A stretch of 49,921 nucleotides of DNA from an uncultured Aquimarina sp. Lineage in GTDB: Bacteria; Bacteroidota; Bacteroidia; Flavobacteriales; Flavobacteriaceae. Shown here piece after piece: positions 8,760 through 18,800 of this stretch. Positions within the stretch are counted from its first letter, which is position 1, and each line of letters opens with the position of its first letter. Location: contig CALGLV010000020.1 in the NCBI GenBank assembly GCA_937958985.1, positions 1 through 49,921 of the forward strand, read 5' to 3'. The position numbers and the translations under genes are program-made. The notes beneath the pieces are model-generated. The model had not been told where the DNA came from, did not search any database, and was given only the letters and a program-made list of their open reading frames with translations.

Positions 8760-9316
8760 GGCTTTTTTTAAAGAAATTAAACAAAGTATTTGCGTCTTTT
8801 TTTTAAGAGTGATAAAACCCCTTAAAACAATTCATTTTTCATCAGAAGGATTTATGTTAAAAATAAATTCAATAATATAATATTATGATTCGTTTTTGAA
8901 ACGGATTTCTCATTTTATACTAAAATGTAGTCTCAAAATATGTTAGAGCTCACATTATTAATCAAGGTGATACTTTTGGCTTACATTTTTTGAATTAACG
9001 GATCTATTTTTATTAAGCGCAATAATTACTAAGCTATACAAACAACAGCGTGTCATTTTTGTTTGCAGTCAAGTTCTACTAAATAAAAAATAGAACCTCT
9101 ATAAAATATAGGATTGCAATTGTGGCTTTTATTAAATTATAATCATTCTAAGAGTCCAAAACAAGTGTTTTTAGGTCAAAAAACAATGTAAATAGTAAAA
9201 AATACACTTCTTTAACTCTCTCCTAAAATAATTCTTGCTATTTTAGTACATTAAAAGAAGTTATTAACCCCTTACTAACAGCTCCCAAAGCTATAGTAAC
9301 CTACGCTTTTATTGTT
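8760..9316. other. 557-bp gene-free region before the gliding operon
   Basis: Very AT-rich, with no supportable reading frame, RNA gene or strong hairpin. The best promoter-like element on the plus strand is TACTTTTG at 8971-8978, which fits TAnnTTTG but lacks a TTG at the expected spacing and lies about 340 bases before sprC. A weaker box, TATTTTAG at 9239-9246, is closer. A small inverted repeat (GTTCTA at 9073-9078, TAGAAC at 9091-9096) is too weak to call. Runs of T just after the methyltransferase stop lack a stem, so no terminator is called. Confidence 0.5.
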
Positions 9317-11341
9317 ATGTGCCGTTCAAATCAACGATTTTTTAAGGTATTTATTGCAACAGTTATCACTGCGTGTATGTCTTGTGCAGGATTTTCACAA
9401 TCCATTTCTAGGCCAAGTACCGGTAATGCTTGTTTTGTTTTAGTAAATGAATTACAAAATATATCCGTAGAAATTTCTGGAGGACCAATTGCTAACGGAA
9501 CTTCATTTGTTTTAAGATTATCTAATAAAGAAGGAGGCTTTAACAGTAACTCTATCATTGTTGCAGAAACAACCAATTCAGGAAATAATATTGATTTCAT
9601 TGATTTTTCATACCCGATAATTGATGGAGAAGGAACCACATTGGCTAGTGATGAATATAGGCTTAGAGTTGAACAGTTAAACGGAACATTACAAAGTTCT
9701 AGATCCAATCAATTTTCTGCTTTTTTTTATGACCTTACAGTACTAGAGTTGAATCCAAGAGTATTGTGTGAATTTGGACAATTGCGTGCAGTTCCCGACA
9801 ATTTACCCATATATGTATGGCATAGGATAACAGATGCCTTAGGCGATCAAATAATTCCTGGTGAAAACACAAACACCTTAGAGGCAAATGTAGAGGGACG
9901 ATATTATTTTACGCCACCATTAGGAGAGTGTGCTCCTATATTACCTGAGGCACGATCAAATTTTGTGACCGTTTTTGAAGCCGTTGCGACTCAAGTTCCC
10001 AGTTTTTCGATTTCTTTAACTTCAGGACAGAATCCTTTTTGTGCTGATGAATCTAGTGTTACCTTATCAAGTTCCTTTGTTGATACTGCTTTTTCTTACC
10101 AATGGATACGAAATGACGTAGCGATTTCTGGTGAAACAAATCCTACCATAACCGTTTCAGATATTAATTCTGAGGGGATGTATTTCCTTGAAATTTCTGA
10201 TGATAATCAACGTGCCGAAGAAAGATGTGCTACGCAGTCACAAAACGAAATTTTTATTGATTTAAACAATCCGTTTATCAATTTTGCCGCAAATCAATCT
10301 TTAATTGTGCCAGATATTCCTGGAGAAGAAGAGGTTTTAACTGTTGAAGCAACAGGGCAAAGCCCTATTACAATTACTTGGTTTAAAGATAATGTTGCAA
10401 TTGCAAATAGTAATAGTCCAACAATTACTGCCACGGGGCCAGGTAATTATACTGCCATGATATCAGGTTCATCATGTAATACTTTTAATGAAGACACTAC
10501 AGATACCGCTATTCAAGTAATCCCTATCGATAATTTAACGGTAACACTAAATTATGACAATCCGGGTTATGCCCCCTGTATTTTAAGCAGAGTAGGTGTT
10601 AACATTTCAACTATTTCTACTACGGTAAATAACAGTGTTATAGAAATACCTAGGTCTAATTTTAATAATTTTGGTATCTCATGGTTCAATAATAATGAAG
10701 AACTGACTCAATTTACAGGTTCAAGTATTATTATTGATAATGCCGGAGGAAACGGAAATTATTTCGCAGAAATCACTTTAGGAACAGTTGTTTTTACCTC
10801 TAATATTTTGCCTGTACAATTAAATCCAGGAGAATTAGCTATTGAAGCATTTCCAACAATACTAGATGAAAGCAACCCTACTTCAAATTTATCAGTGCCT
10901 TTAACCGATGAGGCCATAGCATCGTTATACACCTACTTATGGTTCAGGGAAGATTTTAATGCTCCAAACGGACAAGCTCAAATATCAACAAGCAGTTCCG
11001 TAGAAATCAACGAAGCAGGAAATTATTTTGTAGAAGTTACTTTTGATAACTGCCCTGCCGTAAGATTAAATACTGTTTTTATTAGTGAAGCATCAGTAGT
11101 TATCCCTAATATATTAACTCCAAATGGTTCTAATAACAGGAGGTGGCAACTACCTGTGCAGTTTACAGGTCAGCCTAATGTTAATGTGCAAATAATTTCT
11201 TCTACAGGGGTAGAGGTATTAAATCAAAACAACTATAACGGCACTTGGCCCGATGACGAACTTTTGGAAAGTGTTTACTATTATATCATCAGCGAAAATA
11301 ACAATCCTTTGGAAAAAGGATCAATAACAATTATTAGATAA
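9317..11341 (+). CDS. sprC: SprC-like cell-surface protein with type B (CHU_C) sorting domain
   Basis: A 674-residue secreted protein; the symbol rests on its position in an operon that matches the Flavobacterium johnsoniae order sprC-sprD-sprB-sprF. Residues 1-28 look like a signal peptide ending near GFSQS. Two Ig-like segments are visible around residues 240-310 (YQWIRND) and 330-400 (ITWFKDN), both with the Trp and closing Tyr typical of such folds. The last 80 residues (from about 594, VVIPNILTPNG) fit the gliding-motility-associated C-terminal (CHU_C, PF13585) domain, used as a type B signal by the type IX secretion system and ending GSITIIR. The protein is therefore expected at the cell surface. 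It is separated from sprD by seven bases. The F. johnsoniae homologue is needed for full function of the SprB adhesin. Assigning that role here is inference. Confidence 0.75.
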   Translation: MCRSNQRFFKVFIATVITACMSCAGFSQSISRPSTGNACFVLVNELQNISVEISGGPIANGTSFVLRLSNKEGGFNSNSIIVAETTNSGNNIDFIDFSYPIIDGEGTTLASDEYRLRVEQLNGTLQSSRSNQFSAFFYDLTVLELNPRVLCEFGQLRAVPDNLPIYVWHRITDALGDQIIPGENTNTLEANVEGRYYFTPPLGECAPILPEARSNFVTVFEAVATQVPSFSISLTSGQNPFCADESSVTLSSSFVDTAFSYQWIRNDVAISGETNPTITVSDINSEGMYFLEISDDNQRAEERCATQSQNEIFIDLNNPFINFAANQSLIVPDIPGEEEVLTVEATGQSPITITWFKDNVAIANSNSPTITATGPGNYTAMISGSSCNTFNEDTTDTAIQVIPIDNLTVTLNYDNPGYAPCILSRVGVNISTISTTVNNSVIEIPRSNFNNFGISWFNNNEELTQFTGSSIIIDNAGGNGNYFAEITLGTVVFTSNILPVQLNPGELAIEAFPTILDESNPTSNLSVPLTDEAIASLYTYLWFREDFNAPNGQAQISTSSSVEINEAGNYFVEVTFDNCPAVRLNTVFISEASVVIPNILTPNGSNNRRWQLPVQFTGQPNVNVQIISSTGVEVLNQNNYNGTWPDDELLESVYYYIISENNNPLEKGSITIIR

Positions 11342-11348
11342 AGTATTT

Positions 11349-14300
11349 ATGAACAGAAAACTATCTATTCTTTTCGTTCTAAGCTTTGTCATTCAAAGCA
11401 TTTTTGCCCAAAGCGAAACCGCTGCCGGGCCTCCAACTCAGGCGGTACATAATGCGGCTAAGTACAACCGCTTTCTTTTCAATCCTGCTTTTTCGTTTGA
11501 CAGAGTAGCTGCCGATTCTGGCGATAAAAATGGTTATATATCCGTATACGGTCGTTTGGAAAAAATTGATTTTGACGATGCTCCAAGAAACATAAATGCA
11601 ACCTACAGCAAAACGCTTAACGAAAACATGAGTTTTGGAGGGGGATTGTTTCAACAAAATATTGGAGTAATTTCTCATTTTGGCGGAGTATTAAATTATA
11701 CCTATAATGTAGAATTCAATAGAGATACTTACGTAGCTTTTGGGGCCAATGTTTCTTACCAACGCGTAGGGTTAAAGTCAGAATTAAGAACCACAGGAGC
11801 TATTGAAAACAACTCTCTGTTAGGTGAGTTCGAGGGAACTTCCTTACTAAGAGTAACCCCAGGGGTAAACTTAAATTATAAAAACTTTGATTTCGGAATA
11901 ACGGCACGAAATATCATTAGTGCTTCCTTAGGCGGAAATCAAAATACCTTCAAATCCAATACAATCGTGGTACATGGAATGTACTCTCGCCCTTTTGCTA
12001 GAAGATCCCCAAATACTTTTAGAGGGATGTTATACGTAGAAAAAGAAACAGCTCTTGATCCTGTAGTAGGGGTAAACGGATTTGTTGAAAATAGTAAATA
12101 CGGTTTCGCACAATTAGGCTACAACCAAACATTTGGAGTGTCACTAGGTTTAGGATTCAATGTAACCCCGCAAGCAACCATAGCGTATACTGTTGAAAGA
12201 GGTTTAGGAGACGCCGATGTTTTTGGTTTAAATCACGAATTTACATTGGCTTATAATTTTGTTGAACCCCAACGAAGAGGACGAAGAAGAACCCCATCTA
12301 AGCCAAAAGCTAAAAGAAAATTACCAAAAAGAAACGAGTTAAGCAAAGCTGAAAAAATAATAGCGCTACGTGAAGCCCGTGAACAAAACAAAACGAAACT
12401 AGCAACACTTCAAGAAGCTAAAGCCAAAGCTGCTTTGTTAAGAACTACGAAACTAAAAGAAGCGGAAGAAAAAGATAAGGCTAGTGAATTGGTAAGAACT
12501 GTTAGCTTACAAATTAACGATAACAGTTTAGAAAAGGCAAAAGCAACCTTAGAGCGTATTAAAAACAGTAAGTATATATCAGAGGATGATAAAAAATCGT
12601 TGCTCGCCAGATACACAAAAAAGCTAGAAATTTCTCAAGATATTGAAGAAGAAAAAATACGTATAGCTGAAGAGACGAATGCCAAAAACGAAGCTAGGGC
12701 TACGCTGAAAAGGGTTTCTAAATTTTTAGATGAAGAAAATGTTACCGATGCTCAAAGCACATTAACATTGATTAAGAGTAGTAAATACGTTTCGCCGGAA
12801 GAAAAGAAAGAAATTACAGCTAGATTACAGCGAATTATTCAACAGAAAGAAGCTACCCGAATTGCATCATTAGAAGCTGAAGAGCGTAAAAAAGGAGCAG
12901 AATTAGTACGATCTACCACACTTTTATTAGAGGGTAATAACATAGAAGAAGCTAAAAATAGAGCATCTCTAATAAGGCAAAATAAGTTTATTCCAACTGC
13001 GGAAAAAGAGAAATTGTTAGCGAGTATAAACCAAAAAGTTAAAGAAAATGAGCAGGCTATTGCTTTGGAAGAAAAAAGAAAAGCCAGAGGAGCAGAGTTA
13101 GTACGATCTACAAATTTATTGCTTGACGAAGAAAATACAGTTGCAGTTCAGAATAGTATTGATGAAATAAATCAAAACAAGTATATTCCTGAGAGCGAAA
13201 AGAAAAAAATATTGAGCAGACTACAAAGGATAGTCAAAAAGCAAGAAGAAATTGCAGCTGTTGAAGAAGCTAAAAAAATAAGTACCCTAAAGCGTATTGA
13301 AAATGAAAAAAACGAAGAAGCTGTTGCTGAAAAATTAGCTGAAGAACAACGTTTGGCAAGCGAACAAGAGGCACGACGTACCTTGTTATCTGAAACAGAA
13401 GTAATAATAGCTGAAGGAAGTTTAGAAGAAGCAAAAGCAAGAGCCACTTTAGTACGTTCTTCAACATTAATACCTGCGGAAGAAAAAGACCGTATTTTGA
13501 GTTCTTTAACTAGAATAATCGTAGAAAAAGAAACAGCTATTACAGCAGCGCGCCAAGCCGAGGATGTACGTTTAGCAGAAGAGCAACGTTTGGCAAGTGA
13601 ACAAGAGGCACGACGTACTTTAGTTTCTGAAACTGAAGAAATAATAGCCGAGGGAAGTTTAGAAGACGCAAAAGCGAGAGCCACTTTAGTTCGTACTTCA
13701 ACATTAATACCTGCGGAAGAAAAAGACCGTATTTTAAGTACATTAACTAGAGTTATCGTAGAAAAAGAGGCGGAAAGTGTAGCAGAGCAAGCACGTATTG
13801 CCGAAGAACAGCGCCTAGCAACAGAAGAAGCAGCACGCCAAGCCGAGCAGGCACGTATTGCCGAAGAGCAACGTTTAGCAACAGAAGAAGCGGCCCGCCA
13901 AGCCGAGCAAGCACGTATTGCCGAAGAGCAACGTTTAGCAGCTGAAGAAGCGGCCCGCCAAGCCGAGCAAGCACGTATTGCCGAAGAGCAAAGTTTAGCA
14001 GCTGAAGAAGCGGCCCGCCAAGTAGAACAGGCACGTATTGAAGAAGAACAGCGCCTAGCAACAGAAGAAGCAGCGCGCCAGGCAGAGCAAGCACGTATAG
14101 CAGAAGAACAGCGTTTAGCAGCTGAAGAAGCAGCCCGTCAAGCAGAACAGGCACAAAAGTTAGTAGCTGAAACAGAAGTTATAGTATCGGAAGGAAGTTT
14201 GGAGGAAGCAAAAGCAAGAGCCACTTTAATACGTACTTCTACATTAATTCCAGCAGAAGAAAAGGACCGTATTTTAAGTTCTTTGAAAGGAGTAATTGTC

Positions 14301-15779
14301 GAAAAAGAAGCGGAGAAAGCACGTTTAGTTGAGCAAGCCCAAAAAGAAGCAGAAGAAAGACAAGCCCTAATAACTGAAACGGAAGCTATAATATCAGAAG
14401 GAAATTTAGAAGAAACAAAAGCAAGAGCAACATTGATTCGTACTTCTACATTGATACCGGCAGAAGAAAAGGATCGTATTTTAAGTTCTTTGAAACGAGT
14501 AATTGTTGAAAAAGAAGCTGTTGAAGCTAAAAAAATTGAAGAGCAACGTTTAGCAGCAGAAGAAGCGGCTCGTCAGGCCGAGCAAGCACGTATCGCCGAA
14601 GAGCAACGTTTAGCAGCGGAAGAAGCAGCCCGTCAGGCCGAGCAAGCACGTATCGCCAAAGAACAACGTTTAGCAGCTGAAGAAGCAGCCCGTCAGGCCG
14701 AGCAAGCACGTATCGCCGAAGAGCAGCGTTTGGCAGCGGAAGAAGCAGCCCGTCAAGCCGAGCAAGCACGTATCGCAGAAGAGCAACGTTTAGCAGCAGA
14801 AGAAGCGGCACGTCAGGCCGAGCAAGCACGTATCGCCGAAGAGCAACGTTTAGCAGCGGAAGAAGCAGCCCGTCAGGCCGAGCAAGCACGTATCGCCGAA
14901 GAACAACGTTTAGCAGCTGAAGAAGCGGCACGTCAGGCCGAACAAGCACGTATCGCCGAAGAGCAGCGTTTGGCAGCGGAAGAAGCAGCTCGTCAAGCCG
15001 AGCAAGCACGTATCGCCGAAGAGCAACGTTTGGCAGCGGAAGAAGCAGCTCGTCAAGCCGAACAAGCACGTATCGCCGAAGAGCAACGTTTAGCAAGAGA
15101 GGAAGCGGCTCGAATTGCTGAGGCTGCTCGTTTAGAAGAAGAACGAAGAAAAGCAGAAGCCATTCGTATTGCAGCAGAAGAAGAAGCTTCAAGAAAAGCG
15201 GAACAAGCTCGTATTGCTGAAGAAATACGTTTAGCAGAAGAAGCTAGGTTAGAGCAAGAAAGATTAGCTAAAGAAGCGGAAGAGGCAAACAAGAAAAAAG
15301 CAACGATTACAAGAACAACTACTACTATAAAAGAAGAGGTTGAAAATAAGAAAAGAGCAGAGCTGGTAAGAGTTAAAAAAATTATTAGTGATGAAGATCA
15401 GAAAGAAGAACGTAGAAAAGCAGTTCAGGCAGCACTGAAAAGAACGACCAAAAAAGTTGAAAAAGACGAAACTGGACGTACTACAACTTTAAAACGAACG
15501 TTATTGCCTCAACAAGGATCAGAAAATAATAGAACAAACTCTAACGGAATGGGGTTGAACTCGGATATTATTGAACAACAACAAGATTTTTTTGCGAAAG
15601 AGCTTTTTATGCAACCGCAAATTAATATTAAAAGTAAAGACGTTATATATTTTATAGATGCTTTAGTGAAATCTAAAAGCAATCAAAAAGAAATAACAAA
15701 CGATCGTATTATTGATTTAGATAAAAAAAAGAGACTGTTAAAAACGAAATTGAAGATGGTGAAAACCTCAGAAAAGTAG
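11349..15779 (+). CDS. sprD: SprD-like protein: PorP/SprF outer-membrane barrel fused to a long repetitive helical tail
   Basis: A 1,476-residue protein. A signal peptide (1-21, ending IFAQS) precedes a PorP/SprF-type beta-barrel domain (about 30-305). Recognisable barrel features are NPAF near the start, alternating aromatic strands, and closing strands ending LAYNF. A very basic linker (308-330, RRGRRR) follows. Residues 335-1290 or so are almost entirely Ala/Arg/Glu/Gln helical sequence. They hold eight copies of a roughly 49-residue module and two arrays of a 20-residue heptad-like unit. The C-terminal 190 residues are charged and non-repetitive. Gene order identifies it as sprD, a gene that supports SprB function in F. 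johnsoniae. The barrel would sit in the outer membrane. That the tail is periplasmic is inference from the usual barrel orientation. Confidence 0.8.
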   Translation: MNRKLSILFVLSFVIQSIFAQSETAAGPPTQAVHNAAKYNRFLFNPAFSFDRVAADSGDKNGYISVYGRLEKIDFDDAPRNINATYSKTLNENMSFGGGLFQQNIGVISHFGGVLNYTYNVEFNRDTYVAFGANVSYQRVGLKSELRTTGAIENNSLLGEFEGTSLLRVTPGVNLNYKNFDFGITARNIISASLGGNQNTFKSNTIVVHGMYSRPFARRSPNTFRGMLYVEKETALDPVVGVNGFVENSKYGFAQLGYNQTFGVSLGLGFNVTPQATIAYTVERGLGDADVFGLNHEFTLAYNFVEPQRRGRRRTPSKPKAKRKLPKRNELSKAEKIIALREAREQNKTKLATLQEAKAKAALLRTTKLKEAEEKDKASELVRTVSLQINDNSLEKAKATLERIKNSKYISEDDKKSLLARYTKKLEISQDIEEEKIRIAEETNAKNEARATLKRVSKFLDEENVTDAQSTLTLIKSSKYVSPEEKKEITARLQRIIQQKEATRIASLEAEERKKGAELVRSTTLLLEGNNIEEAKNRASLIRQNKFIPTAEKEKLLASINQKVKENEQAIALEEKRKARGAELVRSTNLLLDEENTVAVQNSIDEINQNKYIPESEKKKILSRLQRIVKKQEEIAAVEEAKKISTLKRIENEKNEEAVAEKLAEEQRLASEQEARRTLLSETEVIIAEGSLEEAKARATLVRSSTLIPAEEKDRILSSLTRIIVEKETAITAARQAEDVRLAEEQRLASEQEARRTLVSETEEIIAEGSLEDAKARATLVRTSTLIPAEEKDRILSTLTRVIVEKEAESVAEQARIAEEQRLATEEAARQAEQARIAEEQRLATEEAARQAEQARIAEEQRLAAEEAARQAEQARIAEEQSLAAEEAARQVEQARIEEEQRLATEEAARQAEQARIAEEQRLAAEEAARQAEQAQKLVAETEVIVSEGSLEEAKARATLIRTSTLIPAEEKDRILSSLKGVIVEKEAEKARLVEQAQKEAEERQALITETEAIISEGNLEETKARATLIRTSTLIPAEEKDRILSSLKRVIVEKEAVEAKKIEEQRLAAEEAARQAEQARIAEEQRLAAEEAARQAEQARIAKEQRLAAEEAARQAEQARIAEEQRLAAEEAARQAEQARIAEEQRLAAEEAARQAEQARIAEEQRLAAEEAARQAEQARIAEEQRLAAEEAARQAEQARIAEEQRLAAEEAARQAEQARIAEEQRLAAEEAARQAEQARIAEEQRLAREEAARIAEAARLEEERRKAEAIRIAAEEEASRKAEQARIAEEIRLAEEARLEQERLAKEAEEANKKKATITRTTTTIKEEVENKKRAELVRVKKIISDEDQKEERRKAVQAALKRTTKKVEKDETGRTTTLKRTLLPQQGSENNRTNSNGMGLNSDIIEQQQDFFAKELFMQPQINIKSKDVIYFIDALVKSKSNQKEITNDRIIDLDKKKRLLKTKLKMVKTSEK
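12489..14516 (+). repeat. Eight copies of a ~49-residue helical module in sprD
   Basis: Modules begin near residues 381, 452, 519, 584, 680, 758, 938 and 1007. The shared pattern is LV[RS][ST] followed by four to five residues, EGSLEEAKARATL, [IV]R.S, [YF/L]IP.EEKDRIL and a closing helix ending EKE. Copies 1-4 are diverged (for example NSKYISEDDKKSLL). Copies 5-8 are nearly identical (STLIPAEEKDRILSSL), indicating recent duplication. Each looks like two helices joined at the Ile/Val-Pro or Ile-Ser turn. I do not recognise it as a named family. Confidence 0.8.
13782..14141 (+). repeat. 60-bp tandem repeat array 1 in sprD (6 units)
   Basis: Six head-to-tail units of exactly 60 bp encode AEQARIAEEQRLATEEAARQ with small changes (T/A, R/S, A/V). 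Unit length is a multiple of three, so gain or loss of units keeps the frame. The array lies between helical modules 6 and 7. Confidence 0.92.
14538..15119 (+). repeat. 60-bp tandem repeat array 2 in sprD (about 10 units)
   Basis: Ten near-identical 60-bp units, the same 20-residue unit as array 1 (EEQRLAAEEAARQAEQARIA). The last unit degenerates into REEAARIAEAARLEE. Neighbouring units differ mostly at third codon positions, which points to recent expansion. Unit number is likely to vary between strains and to be prone to assembly collapse. Confidence 0.92.
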
Positions 15780-15846
15780 TAAATTATAGTCCCAACAAAA
15801 TAGAGTAATAACTCAAAACAGTACCAAAAACCCAAAATGTTACCCC

Positions 15847-18800
15847 ATGGAAAAACATTTATACTCCCGAATTATTAAAATAGCCACCATACTATTTTTA
15901 AGTTTTTTTTCTAATACCATCTTGGCACAAAGTGTAGGAGAAATAATTCCTTATACCATAAGGGATACGATTACGGTTCGTGGTGACATGACGGTTACAG
16001 GAAACAGTATATTAGGGGTAAGGGGTGTAATAGAGGGCGTTAGTTATGAACCTAACGATCCCTTTGATGCACAAAATAATAATGGGGTTTTAAATTCGGT
16101 AACACTTAGAAGAGATACTAGAAGAAATCAAAACGGAGATATAATTCGTATTGATGAAAGAACAGACGATAACTCACTGTATACTAGAGCGTATATTGAT
16201 ATTGACAGTGATCCTGATTTTGATAATAGGTTTAGCGCAGCTTTTAAGGCAAATAGCATTAATTTTGAGTACGGAGGCACACAAAATCCTGATGGCGCAC
16301 CAACTTCTCCGAGTACCGAAGGTACTTTTTCCTCGAGTGGTGCCGAGCTGTTAATAAACCCCACTTGTGGAATTGTAAGACGCGCTTTTTTATATTGGTC
16401 TGCAGCATATCCTAATGAAACTGTAAACGGTTTTAATAATAGGCTCTTCGAAGATCGAAGTAGAAGGCGATTCGAAAGATTTAATGATGGATCATCGAGA
16501 TTTACACAATTTTTCGATCAAGAGGTTGACCCTGGAGGAAGTAATACGCCTAGAAGTCGTTTTTGTGGAAACAATTGTGAGGATTACACAGAAATTAAAA
16601 TTTTACCACCCAACGGGGATCAGTACTATAATATTTCTTTTGATACCATAGTGCCTTCAACCAATCCAGGGGGCTTAAAATTAAAGTCCGATGTTATTGT
16701 CGATGGTATTGATGGTTCGTTTTTTAACAATCAATCTGAAATAAACGCTGAAAACAGATTAATAGCACAGCGCGAGATTGAATTAGGACGTAATTTATCG
16801 GCCGCAGAAATTCAACAAATAAGAGATAGTATTGATGTTCCTGAATTACAGAATTTACCATACGTTTGTGTTGCCGATGTAACTGAATTATTCAATGCAT
16901 TACAAGATTCAGGCGAACAAGTTTCTGGTTTTTGGACAGTTGCTAATGTTAGGGCAACTACAGGATACCGCCCATTTTCAGGATTAACAGGAGGTTGGTC
17001 ATTAGCGGTTGCTTACGAAGAAAATGTATCTACGGCTACTGAAAGACAAATATCGTTTTTTGATGGATATACTCAAATACGACAAAACCAAACACCAGTT
17101 AGTTTTAGTTCTCCTCCTTTTGAAACTATTCCTGAAGGACCTGTAAATGCTTGGTTAGCTACCGCTAGTTTAGAGGGAGACCGTAGTTTACCAAGAGATC
17201 AATTTTTAATTGAAACAGCCACTACTAGAGCGAGGCTAGGAAATGGAGCTGATGCAAATGGACTACCTGATGCGGCTGTACCGCTAAGGGAAAACTCTAC
17301 ACCCGATAATACGACTAACTTTTTTAATAGTACCATTACAGATTTAGCAGGAACTCCTAATTTTAGAAGTCCGAACTCTTCGAATACCCTTGGGTATGAT
17401 ACCGATCATTTCAGTTTAAATAACACCAATAATTCTATATTAGATAACACTGGCGGGCCTGGGCAATCGGGAATCACTGATAACGAAGCTACATTTTGGC
17501 TAGCTACCGATCAAGATAGTTATTCTAACTTTTTTACAGGTTTTGCGGTCGAAATTATTGCGCCTAACGTACAGGTATTAAAAGTAGCTTTTGACAGGTT
17601 TGGTAACGAATTAACAAATAACGCGGTAATAGAATTTGGAGATGAATTAACGTATGAACTGGTGGTTCGTAATATAGGTAATGATGTAGCTACCAATATT
17701 CTTTTAAGTGATTTTTTACCGGTTAATACAGTTATCATTCCGGGGACAACGCGCATACTTTTAGATAACGTAGAAATTAACCCTACAATTATTCCAAATC
17801 AAACGTCTATTGATAGAAATACTCTATTACCATTTACCACCACCTTAATAGAAATTCCTATTCAAAACCTTACTCCTCAAGGGGAATGCCCTGCCAATGA
17901 TGCGTCCTGTAGAACCCAAGTAACTATTCGATTGGAAAGTATAGGAGTTTTAGATGAATGTGATGCTAGCAAAAACGCTTGTATTGAACGAATTGAAAAT
18001 GTAGCTTTAACTTCTTTTCAAGGTATAATTAACGATAGGAGAGTAGATCAAAGCGATAGTTTTTTCAGATTTATAGATGGCTGTGATGATGTTGAGCAAG
18101 GGCCTACTGTAACCTTAGCGAATAGGGTTGGTGAGTGTGAATCTACTGAAGCTATAGTATGTGAACAAGACACAAGGTTAACTGCGGGTACTGGCTTTAC
18201 AAGTTACCGATGGTTCCGAATAGAAAATCCAGAAGACCGAAATGGAAATTCTATAATTGATGATGCCGATTACGCAAGAGATCTTAATAATGACGGAAGA
18301 ATTACATTAGACGAGCTTGAAGCCGAAGCACTTGCAGGAAACCGTACCGTAGAGTTTATAGCCGATACTAGCAATCAAGTGGCTAATGGCGACGATCCAG
18401 GCCCTAATGAACTTGATGTAGATCGAGAAGATGAAGGTTTGTACATTGTTATTGAAGAAGCTCCTAACCCTTGTTTACAACAATTAGAATCCTTTAATGT
18501 GATCGATTTCTTTGGAGAAAACAGAGATGCTTTCAACTTACTTACCGACAATGCAGGGAACATTATACTTGGAGGTACTGCTGTAGAACCTGTTTGTGCA
18601 ACACGAAGTGATTTAGATTTTTTTCAATTTATTATTTGTGACGACGGTTCAGGGGCTAATGATAGCTTAGACATACCGATCCCTTCAACATATTTAGATA
18701 ATTATACTATTGAAGTTTTTCAATACCAAGAAAATTCTTGTGATAGGGAAGGTCCAGGCTGTCCGTTTTTAGTGCCTCAAACATTACCCAATACAAATCC

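Noticed and set aside
9073..9096. GTTCTA/TAGAAC inverted repeat upstream of sprC.
   Set aside because: Six base pairs with a 12-base loop are expected by chance in AT-rich DNA.
13782..15119. Regular 60-bp repeats considered as a CRISPR array.
   Set aside because: There are no spacers; the whole unit repeats and encodes a continuous 20-residue helix in frame with sprD.
13753..15192. Long minus-strand open frames opposite the sprD repeats (up to 221 codons, Leu/Arg/Val-rich).
   Set aside because: They are shadows created by the 60-bp repeat and its Ala/Glu/Arg codons. Their products are just repeats of LLNVALRRYVLARP, and they lack start context.
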